A DNA stretch of 25,311 nucleotides from a virus: positions 1 to 25,311 of the IMG/VR virus record IMGVR_UViG_3300042505_001210. The stretch is one strand, 5' to 3'. Below are positions 1 through 6,561 of the stretch, piece after piece (position 1 is the first letter of the stretch; every line of letters begins with the position of its first letter). Made by a program: the position numbers and the translations under genes. Below the pieces are notes generated by a model. That model saw nothing but the letters and a program-made list of their open reading frames with translations, made no database searches and was not told where the DNA came from.

Positions 1-188
1 AAGGGTTGGACTATATCTTCACCTATTAAAGGTGCTGGGCGCTCTTGCCTGTTATTAAGGGAACTGTATCCCTCAGGTAGTCTCTGAACCTTTCCTAGAT
101 GTATCTAGGACTTGGATGCTGATTGCCTTATCCATAAAGGACTTAGGTTTCCAGCAGTTCACCCAGTTTAACGTGACCCGCTCTGTCA
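1..188 (-). ncRNA. psbA group I intron 2 (ORF-less, 3' end outside window)
   Basis: The D1 reading frame stops abruptly after codon 250 (GTG GCT|TGA), and the following bases carry a group I intron core: the P7 strand GTTCAGAGACTACC at about 83-96 and the conserved GAAGATATAGTCC at about 7-19. The intron guide GGGTCACG can pair with the exon end CGTGGCT (7 bp), ending in the U-G wobble expected at a 5' splice site; this fixes the exon end at 189. There is no room for an endonuclease ORF between the 5' end and the core. By comparison with intron 1 only some 20-30 nt should be missing beyond base 1. An ORF-less psbA group I intron of about 0.2 kb is known from cyanophage S-PM2. Whether the position is the same cannot be told from here. 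Confidence 0.85.
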
Positions 189-621
189 AGCCACGATGTT
201 GTAGGTCTCTTCTTCTTGACCGAACTTATAACCATAATTCTGTGATTCAGTTTCTGTGGTTTCACGAACGAGTGACGAAGTAACCAAAGAACCGTGCATC
301 GCAGAGAACAGTGAACCACCGAAGACACCAGCAACTCCAAGCATGTGGAAGGGGTGCATCAGGATGTTATGTTCTGCCTGGAACACAAGCATGTAGTTAA
401 AAGTTCCACTGATACCCAAAGGCATAGCGTCAGAGAATGAACCTTGACCGAAAGGATAGACCAGGAATACGGCAGAAGCAGCAGCAACAGGTGCGCTGTA
501 AGCAACACAGATCCAAGGACGCATACCTAGACGGTAAGAAAGTTCCCATTCACGTCCCATATAAGCATAAATGCCGATAAGGAAGTGGAAGACAACTAGT
601 TGGAATGGACCCCCATTATAG
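189..621 (-). CDS. psbA: Photosystem II D1 protein, exon 2 (residues ~106-250)
   Basis: This is the middle exon of psbA. It reads in frame from C TAT AAT GGG (Leu106-Tyr-Asn-Gly) through [16 protein letters not shown], the [15 protein letters not shown] segment, [19 protein letters not shown] with its metal-ligand histidine region, and ends EEETYNIVA at Ala250. The next expected residues, Ala-His252-Gly-Tyr-Phe-Gly, lie in exon 3 outside the window. The sequence matches cyanobacterial D1 almost residue for residue, so the protein should be functional once both introns are spliced. Phage psbA keeps photosystem II repaired during infection by replacing photodamaged host D1. The 3' splice site of intron 1 at 621/622 was chosen because it leaves a terminal intron G and restores a Leu codon (CT|C). 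Confidence 0.95.
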
Positions 622-706
622 CAATCGGGGGACTATATGTTTCCATATAGATTGGACTATATCTTCACCTTATTATCTTTATAAGGCGTCGGGCGCTAAT
701 CTGGTA

Positions 707-1375
707 TTACTCAACACGCTTGTTGAACCCAGTAGTCTCTGAACCTTCCACAGAAGCGTCTGTGGCTTGGCTGCTGATTGACATATTCTCTAAAATCCAA
801 CTACAAGAAATACCACTTGTTAAAAGTCTATTTCCATTAGCAACACTATTGAGATGAGAAGGATAAACTTTTATCCCGTATTTTTCCAGAATAGTAGAAC
901 AAACAGTTTTAAGTGTTTTATTTTCTTCTGGATTGTAAATCACATCTCCAAGATATTTACCAATAGTCCGTTCAGTTAGTTTTTCGTAAATGTGAAATAC
1001 TTTACTGTATTTTCTATTAGTAAGTGTTTCTTGTGTTGCATTTTTTGGATTTTTATAGGCATAGTTGATAAGATTTTTACCAATCTTTTGCCTTACACTT
1101 TTAGGTTGTTTAAGGGCAGCAGAACGAAGTTGTCCGCTTTCTTTTGCAACCTTACCACCTTTTTTACCTGCAAGAGAAATAACTTGATGGATTATTTCTT
1201 CTTTTTGAGAATAACCTGCAAGTGCTCTCCAAGCAATCTTATCTTCTTCGTTTCCCCAAAGACGCCAGTTACAATAATGAAAAATAGCGTGTTGAGTTGT
1301 TGAAACTTCTACAAGATTTTGGGGATCGTTAGAACCACCAAGATATTTTGGAGTAAGGTGATGTTTGTGTTTCAT
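707..1375 (-). CDS. Intron-encoded HNH homing endonuclease
   Basis: A 222-residue protein lies inside psbA intron 1. An HNH (beta-beta-alpha-metal) motif is at the N-terminus: His6 in KHHLTPKYLGGS, Asn20 in DPQNLVEV and His29 in TTQHAIFHY. A basic middle (LAGKKGGKVAKESGQLRSAALKQ, given here only in part: LAGKKGGKVAK) and a C-terminal region probably bind DNA. ATG 1375 is preferred over an in-frame GTG at 1402, because the GTG falls in the conserved intron 5' domain and the HNH motif begins right after the ATG. The last residues (SEGSETTG...) are encoded by the P7 core itself, so ORF and ribozyme are interlocked. It should cut intronless psbA and drive intron homing. A TATAAATA late promoter lies about 50 nt upstream. 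Family is clear; target site is inference. Confidence 0.85.
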   Translation of the reverse strand: MKHKHHLTPKYLGGSNDPQNLVEVSTTQHAIFHYCNWRLWGNEEDKIAWRALAGYSQKEEIIHQVISLAGKKGGKVAKESGQLRSAALKQPKSVRQKIGKNLINYAYKNPKNATQETLTNRKYSKVFHIYEKLTERTIGKYLGDVIYNPEENKTLKTVCSTILEKYGIKVYPSHLNSVANGNRLLTSGISCSWILENMSISSQATDASVEGSETTGFNKRVE

Positions 1376-1424
1376 AAAGAACTTAGCTTTCCAGCAGTTC
1401 ACCCGATTTAAAGTGACCCAATAT

Positions 1425-1432
1425 TATTTATA
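1425..1432 (-). promoter_or_regulatory. T4-type late promoter at the 5' end of intron 1
   Basis: An exact TATAAATA on the minus strand covers the second to ninth base of intron 1. A transcript from it would start near 1419, lack the 5' exon and most of P1, and carry the HNH ORF about 45 nt downstream. T4 intron endonuclease genes such as I-TevI also have late promoters inside the intron. The match could be chance in AT-rich sequence, but position and orientation fit. Confidence 0.5.
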
Positions 1433-1433
1433 A

Positions 1434-1750
1434 AGCCACTCATCAAGACTCGCTGCTTCCCAAATAGGATAGAAGTGAAGTCCGATAGCGTTAGAACTTG
1501 GAACTACAGCACCAGAGATGATGTTGTTCCCATACATAAGCGAACCAGCAACTGGTTCACGGATTCCATCAATGTCCACAGGGGGAGCACCGATGAATGC
1601 GATGATGAAACAAGTGGTTGCAGCAAGCAACGTTGGAATCATCAGAACACCGAACCACCCCACATAAAGGCGGTTGTTGGTTGAAGTAACCCACTGGCAA
1701 AAAGATTCCCAGAGGTTAGTAGAATTGCGTTGAGCAATAGTAGCAGTCAT
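1434..1750 (-). CDS. psbA: Photosystem II D1 protein, exon 1 (residues 1-106)
   Basis: The first exon of phage psbA starts at ATG 1750 and encodes [17 protein letters not shown], the first transmembrane helix ([19 protein letters not shown]), the [12 protein letters not shown] lumenal loop and [21 protein letters not shown], then breaks off in the Leu106 codon at the intron. The exon adds 105 codons plus two bases. D1 binds the chlorophylls, pheophytin and QB of photosystem II in the thylakoid membrane. A consensus-like sigma-70 promoter and a leader of about 160 nt with hairpins precede it, and no strong Shine-Dalgarno is seen (only AACGAAAA before ATG). Together with exon 2 the reading frame is intact, so the gene looks functional and not decayed. 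Confidence 0.97.
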
Positions 1751-1803
1751 TTTTCGTTAAAGGGTAAGTATAGGTTCAAGGGGATTGAACAGTTACATTA
1801 TAC

Positions 1804-1904
1804 TCCACAGCACCCTCCGCTGTGGATATGAGAGACGTAATTTACCCTCCCATAGGTCTCGGTTAAACGGGAGCACAAGATTAAGGATTTGTTACTTTCC
1901 TTAA
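1804..1904 (-). promoter_or_regulatory. Structured 5' leader of psbA
   Basis: Between the promoter and psbA the leader can form TTAAGGA/TCCTTAA (1881-1887 with 1898-1904), CTCCC/GGGAG around 1847-1872, and a perfect 8-bp hairpin TCCACAGC/GCTGTGGA (1804-1811 with 1819-1826) whose loop GGAGGGT could pair with the upstream CTCCC. Conserved RNA motifs before psbA in cyanophages and cyanobacteria (PhotoRC-I and PhotoRC-II) are known, and this may be one. I could not compare it to the consensus. It could control translation or stability of psbA mRNA. Confidence 0.5.
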
Positions 1905-1914
1905 CGTGTTGTTG

Positions 1915-1948
1915 TATTTATCATAACATTGTCAGGATTTCCTGTCAA
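1915..1948 (-). promoter_or_regulatory. psbA promoter: sigma-70 plus late-type motif
   Basis: On the minus strand TTGACA (1943-1948) is followed after exactly 17 bases by TATGAT (1920-1925), a near-consensus sigma-70 promoter. GATAAATA at 1915-1922 overlaps the -10 box and fits the relaxed cyanophage late motif NATAAATA. psbA could therefore be read both by the unmodified host polymerase and late in infection. The start would lie near 1912, just before the first leader hairpin. Confidence 0.7.
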
Positions 1949-1974
1949 TAGGTAATATTACTCATCCGGAAAAT

Positions 1975-4098
1975 TTACAACATGTTTGTTTTTTTTAGTT
2001 CTGTATTAAGTTGATCAAGTTTTTCACCAATCATTGATTTTTTCTTTTTTTTCCTACCAAATATCTTTTTTACTATGCCTTTCCTTTTCAGATATAATTT
2101 TTTCTGCATTTCATTATCATCATTTACAAAATCTTTGGATGCCAGTTGACTATAAGTAAGAACTCCTGCAGGAGACTTAAACGTTTTTGGATCAGTAAGT
2201 TTAATATTTTTTTTAATTGATTTTTGAAGTCTATTAAAAAGTTTTTTGTTTTCTGGAAAATGCGTATCAATGTATAAATCTGATGTTTTAACCAGCAACT
2301 CATTTTGAATTTCTTTTTCTTTAAACTGTCTTTCACTTGGAGATAAAGTCGCCAACTTCATAGAAGTTTCAAACTCAAGTAAAAGATATTTTTTAATTGG
2401 AGATGGAAGATTTTGTATCTCTTGAATTAATAAATCATATTCACTTACTTCATTTACTTCATTTACTGTTTGATTTGATTGATTTTGTCTCTTAAATTTT
2501 TCAAATAAACTTTCTTCTTTAACTGGTTGATTTCTATAATTTGGAGATAATTTTTGTGCTTGACTTGCAGGAATAACAGTTTCAAAGTGAACTATAGGTG
2601 CTTCTTTTCCTGGAGTTCCTGGTATAAATCCAAAACCAGATTGGTCAAAAAATGTTTGTATATTTGCACTAACCTCTTGCTTTGCTTTTTCTCCACCTAA
2701 AGCATCAGCAACCGCACCAAAAAAATTTACTGTTTGTTTTACAATTTGTTTATTTGCAATATCTTCTGATGGTCCAAAACCATAAGTATCAGGAATACGA
2801 ATGTTTCCTTTGTTATCAATATATGGTGTTCCTGTAATATTGTTATGTGTTCCTTTTGCTCCGAAATTTCCACCAATATTGGGATTAATAGAAGTTTTTC
2901 TTTGTAAATGTTGTCCTAAAGATCCATCTATTTTAGGATCATATCCCTGTAAAAGATACTCTTGAGTTGATGATGAGAGTTTATTTGATAAAGGATTGTT
3001 TTGAGTTCCCAAAGAACCAGGAGGAAGAGTATATCTTCCACCAGAATCTTTTGGTCCCCATTGTGTAGATCCTAAAATATTTTTAACATTACTCAATAAA
3101 TTAATCCCATCTTCTATACCATCAGTAATTCTTGTTATTGGTTTAGTAAAATTAGATAAAGACTTTTCACCTTCCCTTATTTTATTTCCAATTTGAGTAA
3201 TTGCTTGTTCTGCACCTTTTCCAAAATCAGAAATTGCTTTGCCTACATTTTTTATAAAATCAATACCCGCATTAAAAACAGTAGGGTAATATCGAGGATC
3301 ACCCAAATTATATCTACCTATAATAACTTGTTGAGGAGGAATTGCAGGAACTCCAGGAATCGCAGGAACCTCTGGAGATCCTGGATCGGTCATTATACGA
3401 TTAGGTAAAACATTTCCATTTGCATCTGCAGCAAGCCAAAGTGTGTATGCATACAAAGCATAATTTGCTTTTGGAGTCGTTTCATTAGTTAGTCCCGATG
3501 GATAATATTGTGATGCTCCTCTACAAGATCCAAGAAGACAATCTAATTGTCCCCAAAGATAAATTGTTTTTACTATTTTACCAGGATAGGGCCAGTTATA
3601 ATAAGCTTGCTGATAGGCACGACCCAAATCAGTATCAGCATTTGCAAAAGTACCAACTGCAGCGATTCTTGTAAATCCACCAGAACCTAGGTATCCAACT
3701 TGATAGGTAGATAACCAACCATCCCCTATTAAATATCCAAGAGGAGTTACACCTTCAGGATACTCACCTTCAATTTGACGTGTCGCCGCTACTTGCTCTC
3801 CATTATAAGTTGTATATAAATTTGCAGGTATATTTACTGGAGCATTTGGATCACTACCATCTCCCTGATCTCCCCAAACAAAATCATTCTGATTAGAAAG
3901 TCCACCTGTAACATTTTCATAAGTTGGTGGAACTGCTGGAATTGCAGGAATTTCTGGAACCGCAGGAACTCCAGAGTCCATTCCATAATCTAGATATAAC
4001 CCTGTAGTGGTCATCTTTTCATTCAAAAAATTAATCTTTTGATTAATCTCTTCTGACTTTAGATGATTTAATATTTTTTTATATCTATTCTTTCTCAC
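1975..4098 (-). CDS. Large putative virion structural protein
   Basis: A 707-codon frame with no enzyme motif that I recognise. Two short proline-rich stretches (VPAVPEIPAIPAVPP at 44-58 and VPAIPGVPAIPP at 244-255) bracket a segment rich in Gly, Tyr and Trp. The middle (about 285-350) looks helical and the C-terminus is strongly lysine-rich. This layout fits conserved structural proteins of T4-like cyanophages, but that is a judgement from composition and context. The frame opens with GTG 4098 and no ribosome binding site. ATG 4014 (residue 29, MTTTGLYLDYG) is a good alternative start, since the preceding 28 residues are basic and lack a convincing signal. AATAAATA at 4120-4127 could be its late promoter. 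It ends 27 bases before the psbA promoter without a visible terminator. Confidence 0.65.
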   Translation of the reverse strand: MRKNRYKKILNHLKSEEINQKINFLNEKMTTTGLYLDYGMDSGVPAVPEIPAIPAVPPTYENVTGGLSNQNDFVWGDQGDGSDPNAPVNIPANLYTTYNGEQVAATRQIEGEYPEGVTPLGYLIGDGWLSTYQVGYLGSGGFTRIAAVGTFANADTDLGRAYQQAYYNWPYPGKIVKTIYLWGQLDCLLGSCRGASQYYPSGLTNETTPKANYALYAYTLWLAADANGNVLPNRIMTDPGSPEVPAIPGVPAIPPQQVIIGRYNLGDPRYYPTVFNAGIDFIKNVGKAISDFGKGAEQAITQIGNKIREGEKSLSNFTKPITRITDGIEDGINLLSNVKNILGSTQWGPKDSGGRYTLPPGSLGTQNNPLSNKLSSSTQEYLLQGYDPKIDGSLGQHLQRKTSINPNIGGNFGAKGTHNNITGTPYIDNKGNIRIPDTYGFGPSEDIANKQIVKQTVNFFGAVADALGGEKAKQEVSANIQTFFDQSGFGFIPGTPGKEAPIVHFETVIPASQAQKLSPNYRNQPVKEESLFEKFKRQNQSNQTVNEVNEVSEYDLLIQEIQNLPSPIKKYLLLEFETSMKLATLSPSERQFKEKEIQNELLVKTSDLYIDTHFPENKKLFNRLQKSIKKNIKLTDPKTFKSPAGVLTYSQLASKDFVNDDNEMQKKLYLKRKGIVKKIFGRKKKKKSMIGEKLDQLNTELKKTNML

Positions 4099-4119
4099 AG
4101 TATGATTATACTTTTAACT

Positions 4120-4127
4120 TATTTATT
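4120..4127 (-). promoter_or_regulatory. Possible late promoter of the structural gene
   Basis: AATAAATA on the minus strand fits the cyanophage late motif NATAAATA. Transcription would begin near 4114, upstream of both possible starts of the 707-codon gene. It overlaps the stop codon of the upstream 53-residue gene. One short AT-rich motif is weak evidence on its own. Confidence 0.4.
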
Positions 4128-4287
4128 ATACCCTATACTCCTCTATTTTCTCAAGCACCTTATTTAAATATTTATGTGCAAGTCCTTTTGGGTCTGAAGT
4201 ATAACCGATATTTTCTTCATATAATTCGTGTTTATACATTAACAAGATTCTTTTCATTTCTTGCAATGTCAGTTGTCCTCTGGGCAT
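4126..4287 (-). CDS. Small conserved cyanophage protein (53 aa)
   Basis: ATG 4287 opens a 53-residue frame beginning MPRGQLTLQEMKRILLMYKH and ending KVLEKIEEYRV. It is mostly helical and charged, with no membrane segment. I recall similar short proteins in other cyanomyoviruses, but no function is known to me. It begins only six bases after the minus-strand terminator at 4293-4324, so read-through or a processed transcript would be needed for its expression; the CAGAG on the descending arm of that hairpin is the only purine-rich stretch upstream. It ends next to the structural gene's late motif. Confidence 0.7.
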   Translation of the reverse strand: MPRGQLTLQEMKRILLMYKHELYEENIGYTSDPKGLAHKYLNKVLEKIEEYRV

Positions 4288-4292
4288 ATAAG

Positions 4293-4324
4293 AAAAAACT
4301 CTGCCTCTTATTTAGAGACAGAGT
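4293..4324 (-). terminator. Intrinsic terminator after the hli operon
   Basis: On the minus strand an 11-bp stem with one mismatch (ACTCTGTCTCT / AGAGGCAGAGT, 4314-4324 with 4298-4308) and a 5-nt loop is followed by TTTTTT. It lies 24 bases after the stop of the 41-residue gene and would end transcription from the 4916-4944 promoter. Confidence 0.85.
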
Positions 4325-4347
4325 ATGAGTATATTTGCTTGGTGTCT

Positions 4348-4473
4348 TTATTTACTCACATAAACTGGTTGAAGTTTTCCGCCACCCCTGCCATCATCGT
4401 CAGGTGGTTGAGATATCTTCCACAAAATTAAAACGACCCACAAAACTAAAAGTGTTTGGGGTAAGAAAGACAT
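4348..4473 (-). CDS. Small single-span membrane protein (41 aa)
   Basis: ATG 4473 gives a 41-residue protein. Residues 4-20 form a hydrophobic helix (LPQTLLVLWVVLILW), followed by a polar tail with PPDDDGRGGG. The start lies one base after the stop of the upstream hli gene (TGA-G-ATG), which implies translational coupling. It is the last gene before the terminator at 4293-4324. Location in an hli operon suggests a role at the thylakoid membrane, but no family is recognised. Confidence 0.7.
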   Translation of the reverse strand: MSFLPQTLLVLWVVLILWKISQPPDDDGRGGGKLQPVYVSK

Positions 4474-4474
4474 C

Positions 4475-4594
4475 TCACCATACTCCAGGAATTACTTGCC
4501 CGGTCGTCAGATAAGCACCAACGGCAGCAACGAATCCAATCATCGCAAGTCTTCCATTCAGACGTTCTGCTGCTTCAGTAAAGATTTTGTCCAT
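4475..4594 (-). CDS. hli: High-light-inducible protein (Hli, 39 aa)
   Basis: The 39-residue product carries the chlorophyll a/b-binding-like motif ERLNGRLAMIGFVAAVGAYL at about 10-29 and ends TTGQVIPGVW, typical of the short phage Hli form. Glu10 and Asn13/Arg15 are the chlorophyll-ligand-type residues of this family. Hli proteins are single-helix thylakoid proteins that protect photosystem II assembly and dissipate excess light energy; phage copies are co-expressed with psbA. A GGAG lies 8 bases before ATG 4594. The upstream 28-residue gene ends 12 bases earlier, the downstream one starts one base after the stop. Confidence 0.93.
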   Translation of the reverse strand: MDKIFTEAAERLNGRLAMIGFVAAVGAYLTTGQVIPGVW

Positions 4595-4606
4595 TGTTTT
4601 TTCTCC

Positions 4607-4693
4607 TTAAAATGTTTCAGAAAGTTGATTAATAGCATGTGCCAGAAGCACAAAGAAAGCAATACTTGTAAGAGTAAAAATAACTTCAGTCAT
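4607..4693 (-). CDS. Tiny membrane protein between two hli genes (28 aa)
   Basis: ATG 4693 shares its A with the stop of the upstream hli gene (TGATG). The 28-residue product starts MTEVIFTLTSIAFFVLLAHA and is almost entirely one hydrophobic helix, with a short polar end (NQLSETF). It looks like the minimal membrane subunits often found with photosystem genes, but I cannot assign it to a named one. Tight coupling to hli genes on both sides supports it as a real gene. Confidence 0.65.
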   Translation of the reverse strand: MTEVIFTLTSIAFFVLLAHAINQLSETF

Positions 4694-4887
4694 CAGAAGA
4701 TTCCGAAGAAGAGTTTACCAGTGAGAGCATAAGAAATAGCACCAGCAATAATGCCGACCATTGCCCAGCGTCCATTGATGCGCTCCTTTACTTCTGCGGG
4801 GGAATACATTCCATAATTTTCATAATACATTTGCGGTTCTTTCGCAAACATATTTTGCTGACCACGATCATTTGTTGTGACAGTCAT
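4693..4887 (-). CDS. hli: High-light-inducible protein (Hli, 64 aa)
   Basis: First gene of the small operon. The 64-residue protein has a polar N-terminal extension with Tyr-rich YYENYGMYSPAEV, then the Hli motif ERINGRWAMVGIIAGAIS (36-52) and the end TGKLFFGIF. The ExxNGRxAMxG signature is the chlorophyll-binding helix of the CAB/Hli family. The N-terminal extension makes it a different type from the 39-residue copy downstream. A perfect sigma-70 promoter ends 28 bases upstream of the start. Likely role: photoprotection of photosystem II during infection, alongside phage D1. Confidence 0.93.
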   Translation of the reverse strand: MTVTTNDRGQQNMFAKEPQMYYENYGMYSPAEVKERINGRWAMVGIIAGAISYALTGKLFFGIF

Positions 4888-4915
4888 TGTTCGTTTTATT
4901 ACGAATTGTTACACA

Positions 4916-4944
4916 ATTATATAGGAAATCTTAAGACTTGTCAA
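4916..4944 (-). promoter_or_regulatory. Consensus sigma-70 promoter of the hli operon
   Basis: TTGACA (4939-4944) and TATAAT (4916-4921), both fully consensus on the minus strand, are separated by exactly 17 bases. It drives the four-gene hli operon down to the terminator at 4293-4324. It lies right after the end of the glycan island, which has no terminator of its own visible here. Confidence 0.9.
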
Positions 4945-4960
4945 GGGGTTCGGTCAGGAA

Positions 4961-5755
4961 TTATTGACTTTGCTGGGAGGATGGTTGAGTGATCCTTCCA
5001 AGATAAGGATCATAATTCATCAAATCATCAATACTCATATCATGTCCCTGCTTCTCCCAAAATTGAAGAAGACCATCATGACTTGCACGATGAAACACAT
5101 CAATATGTTCTGGATGAATAGAAGACCCTAATTCAATCCTATAAAGAAAAAGAGGAATTGAAAAAGTATTACCAGAATTATAAATCAAGTCATCAGCAAC
5201 TGCTCTGGGTTTAACTCCTTGATCCAACTTATACTTATCTCCACGAACATGAAGATTAATAAGTTTTTGGGCATGATGGCGAGTAATCATATAAGCAGCA
5301 GTTGAGAAATCATTAATGAATCTCTTGTGAAGTTTTACATGTAAATCTCCTGTGCAGATAATTGCAAGTTGCACAACATCCCAATCATAAGGAACCTTTG
5401 CTACAAAATCTGCCCAAGTAAAGTTCCAGAATCGAGCAAGTTGTAAATCCACATCATCTTCCATAATGATTGCATATGGAGAATCAGAAGTTTCATACCA
5501 ATGTTTAATTGCTTTTAGGTGAGAAGTTGTGCAACCAATCTCCCCAGAAGTCATCGTGTCTGGATATCTACCTTTAATGATATCTCCCAAATCATCATCA
5601 CGACCATCATAAGCAGAGATACGAGTATAATTCTCAATCTCCCAATACTTAAATTGGTCTTCCATATATTGTTTTCTTTCTGGTTGACCATCCAAATTCA
5701 AGTAATAGATTGGTCCAATATTTTTAAGTTTATATGCTGATTTGTTTTTGTCCAT
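4961..5755 (-). CDS. GT25-type glycosyltransferase
   Basis: Last gene of the island, 264 residues from ATG 5755, which overlaps the preceding stop (TGATG); an in-frame ATG 15 bases earlier is possible. Family GT25 features: the opening IYYLNLDGQPERKQYM, SGEIGCTTSHLKAIKHW (about 70-86), and the acidic metal site AIIMEDDVDL (about 95-104). GT25 enzymes add galactose or related sugars in lipooligosaccharide and on collagen. The C-terminus is Gln/Ser-rich. It would act in the cytoplasm on a nucleotide-sugar donor; which sugar cannot be told. It sits next to a GT11 gene, so both probably build the same chain. Confidence 0.85.
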   Translation of the reverse strand: MDKNKSAYKLKNIGPIYYLNLDGQPERKQYMEDQFKYWEIENYTRISAYDGRDDDLGDIIKGRYPDTMTSGEIGCTTSHLKAIKHWYETSDSPYAIIMEDDVDLQLARFWNFTWADFVAKVPYDWDVVQLAIICTGDLHVKLHKRFINDFSTAAYMITRHHAQKLINLHVRGDKYKLDQGVKPRAVADDLIYNSGNTFSIPLFLYRIELGSSIHPEHIDVFHRASHDGLLQFWEKQGHDMSIDDLMNYDPYLGRITQPSSQQSQ

Positions 5756-6561
5756 CACATTCTCATCCATCTTTCTGGAATTAAATCTTTTGTGTTTTTA
5801 TCTTTACAGGTTTCCCCAAACCAATTTATAGGTGCAACGACGTGGTTAGAATTGGACAACCAAGCACCCCACCAGGAGAATGAGGAATTAGCAATAATAT
5901 GATGTTTGCAGAGAGACATCAGACAGAGGTCAACATACTGGTCTCCAGATTCAGAAAGCATAAACCTCTCATCAGAGAAGATTTCCTGCTCCCTGCACCA
6001 CTCAATATCATCAGAAAAGATAATGACTGGAAGATTCGAATCAAACTGTTGAAGTGCTGTTTGATAATACTCCAAGTCAAGAGCAGTGTGATTTGGATTT
6101 TGAAGGTAGTCTGTGCGACGAATATGAAGACTAATTGCTTCTCCGACAGACCCCATCATTTCTTTACAAGGTTCTAGAATCTCATCCTTGAAAGAAAAGT
6201 CAATCCGAATTTCATCTTCAATATGTGCAAAGTATTTTTCAGACTGAAAAAATCCAGCAAGAGTAATTTCATCTGGACACATATTGAAAAGCACCTCATC
6301 AAAGTGAAAATGCCTTTCTTCTGCTACTGGAGCATGTCCCCTATCAAGAAGTTTAATGTTATGAGGAAGGACATAAGACATCTTAAATGGATAGAAGATT
6401 TCAATCTTCAAATCAAACCCATAAGGGTCCTTAACAACTTGATTATGATTTGGAACACAAAAATCGTATCCTCTATTAGAAGCAATACCTCTCAAAGAGG
6501 CATACTGAAACATTTGATTTCCTAATCTGCCCAGTCTACCAAGATGATTAAACGCCAGCAT
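5755..6561 (-). CDS. GT11 fucosyltransferase A
   Basis: This 268-residue protein has the GT11 (alpha-1,2-fucosyltransferase / O-antigen fucosyltransferase) hallmarks: GRLGNQMFQYASLRG at 11-25, HIRRTDY at 146-152, FSDDIEWC, and NSSFSWWGAWL near 235. In most members the second motif reads HxRRGDY; here Thr replaces Gly, which might alter GDP-fucose binding. Its start overlaps the end of the upstream gene by 14 bases. It is one of three GT11 paralogues in the island, and it is the most divergent in the middle region. With Gmd and Fcl encoded 11 kb upstream in the same island, GDP-L-fucose is the likely donor. Confidence 0.9.
   Translation of the reverse strand: MLAFNHLGRLGRLGNQMFQYASLRGIASNRGYDFCVPNHNQVVKDPYGFDLKIEIFYPFKMSYVLPHNIKLLDRGHAPVAEERHFHFDEVLFNMCPDEITLAGFFQSEKYFAHIEDEIRIDFSFKDEILEPCKEMMGSVGEAISLHIRRTDYLQNPNHTALDLEYYQTALQQFDSNLPVIIFSDDIEWCREQEIFSDERFMLSESGDQYVDLCLMSLCKHHIIANSSFSWWGAWLSNSNHVVAPINWFGETCKDKNTKDLIPERWMRM

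Larger units (their letters stand above)
622..1433 (-). mobile_element. psbA group I intron 1 with HNH endonuclease ORF
   Basis: An 812-nt intron interrupts codon 106 of D1 (CT|C, Leu). The core is visible: the P7 strand GTTCAGAGACTACTGG at about 728-743, the partner AAGATATAGTCC at about 653-664, a P9-like hairpin CTATATGG..CATATAG just after it, and a terminal G at 622. The guide sequence GGGTCAC pairs with the exon end AGTGGCT over 7 bp, with a U-G wobble at the splice point. The 5' part (GGGTGAACTGCTGGAAA) and the core are nearly the same as in intron 2, so the two introns are close relatives. An HNH ORF fills most of the interior and runs into the P7 region. Boundaries come from pairing rules and protein continuity, not from RNA data. 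Confidence 0.9.

Noticed and set aside
992-1303. Plus-strand open frame of 103 codons
   Set aside because: It is the antisense shadow of the intron HNH gene and has no promoter or family resemblance.
4496-4732. Plus-strand open frame of 78 codons
   Set aside because: It is antisense to hli genes whose motifs are unmistakable.
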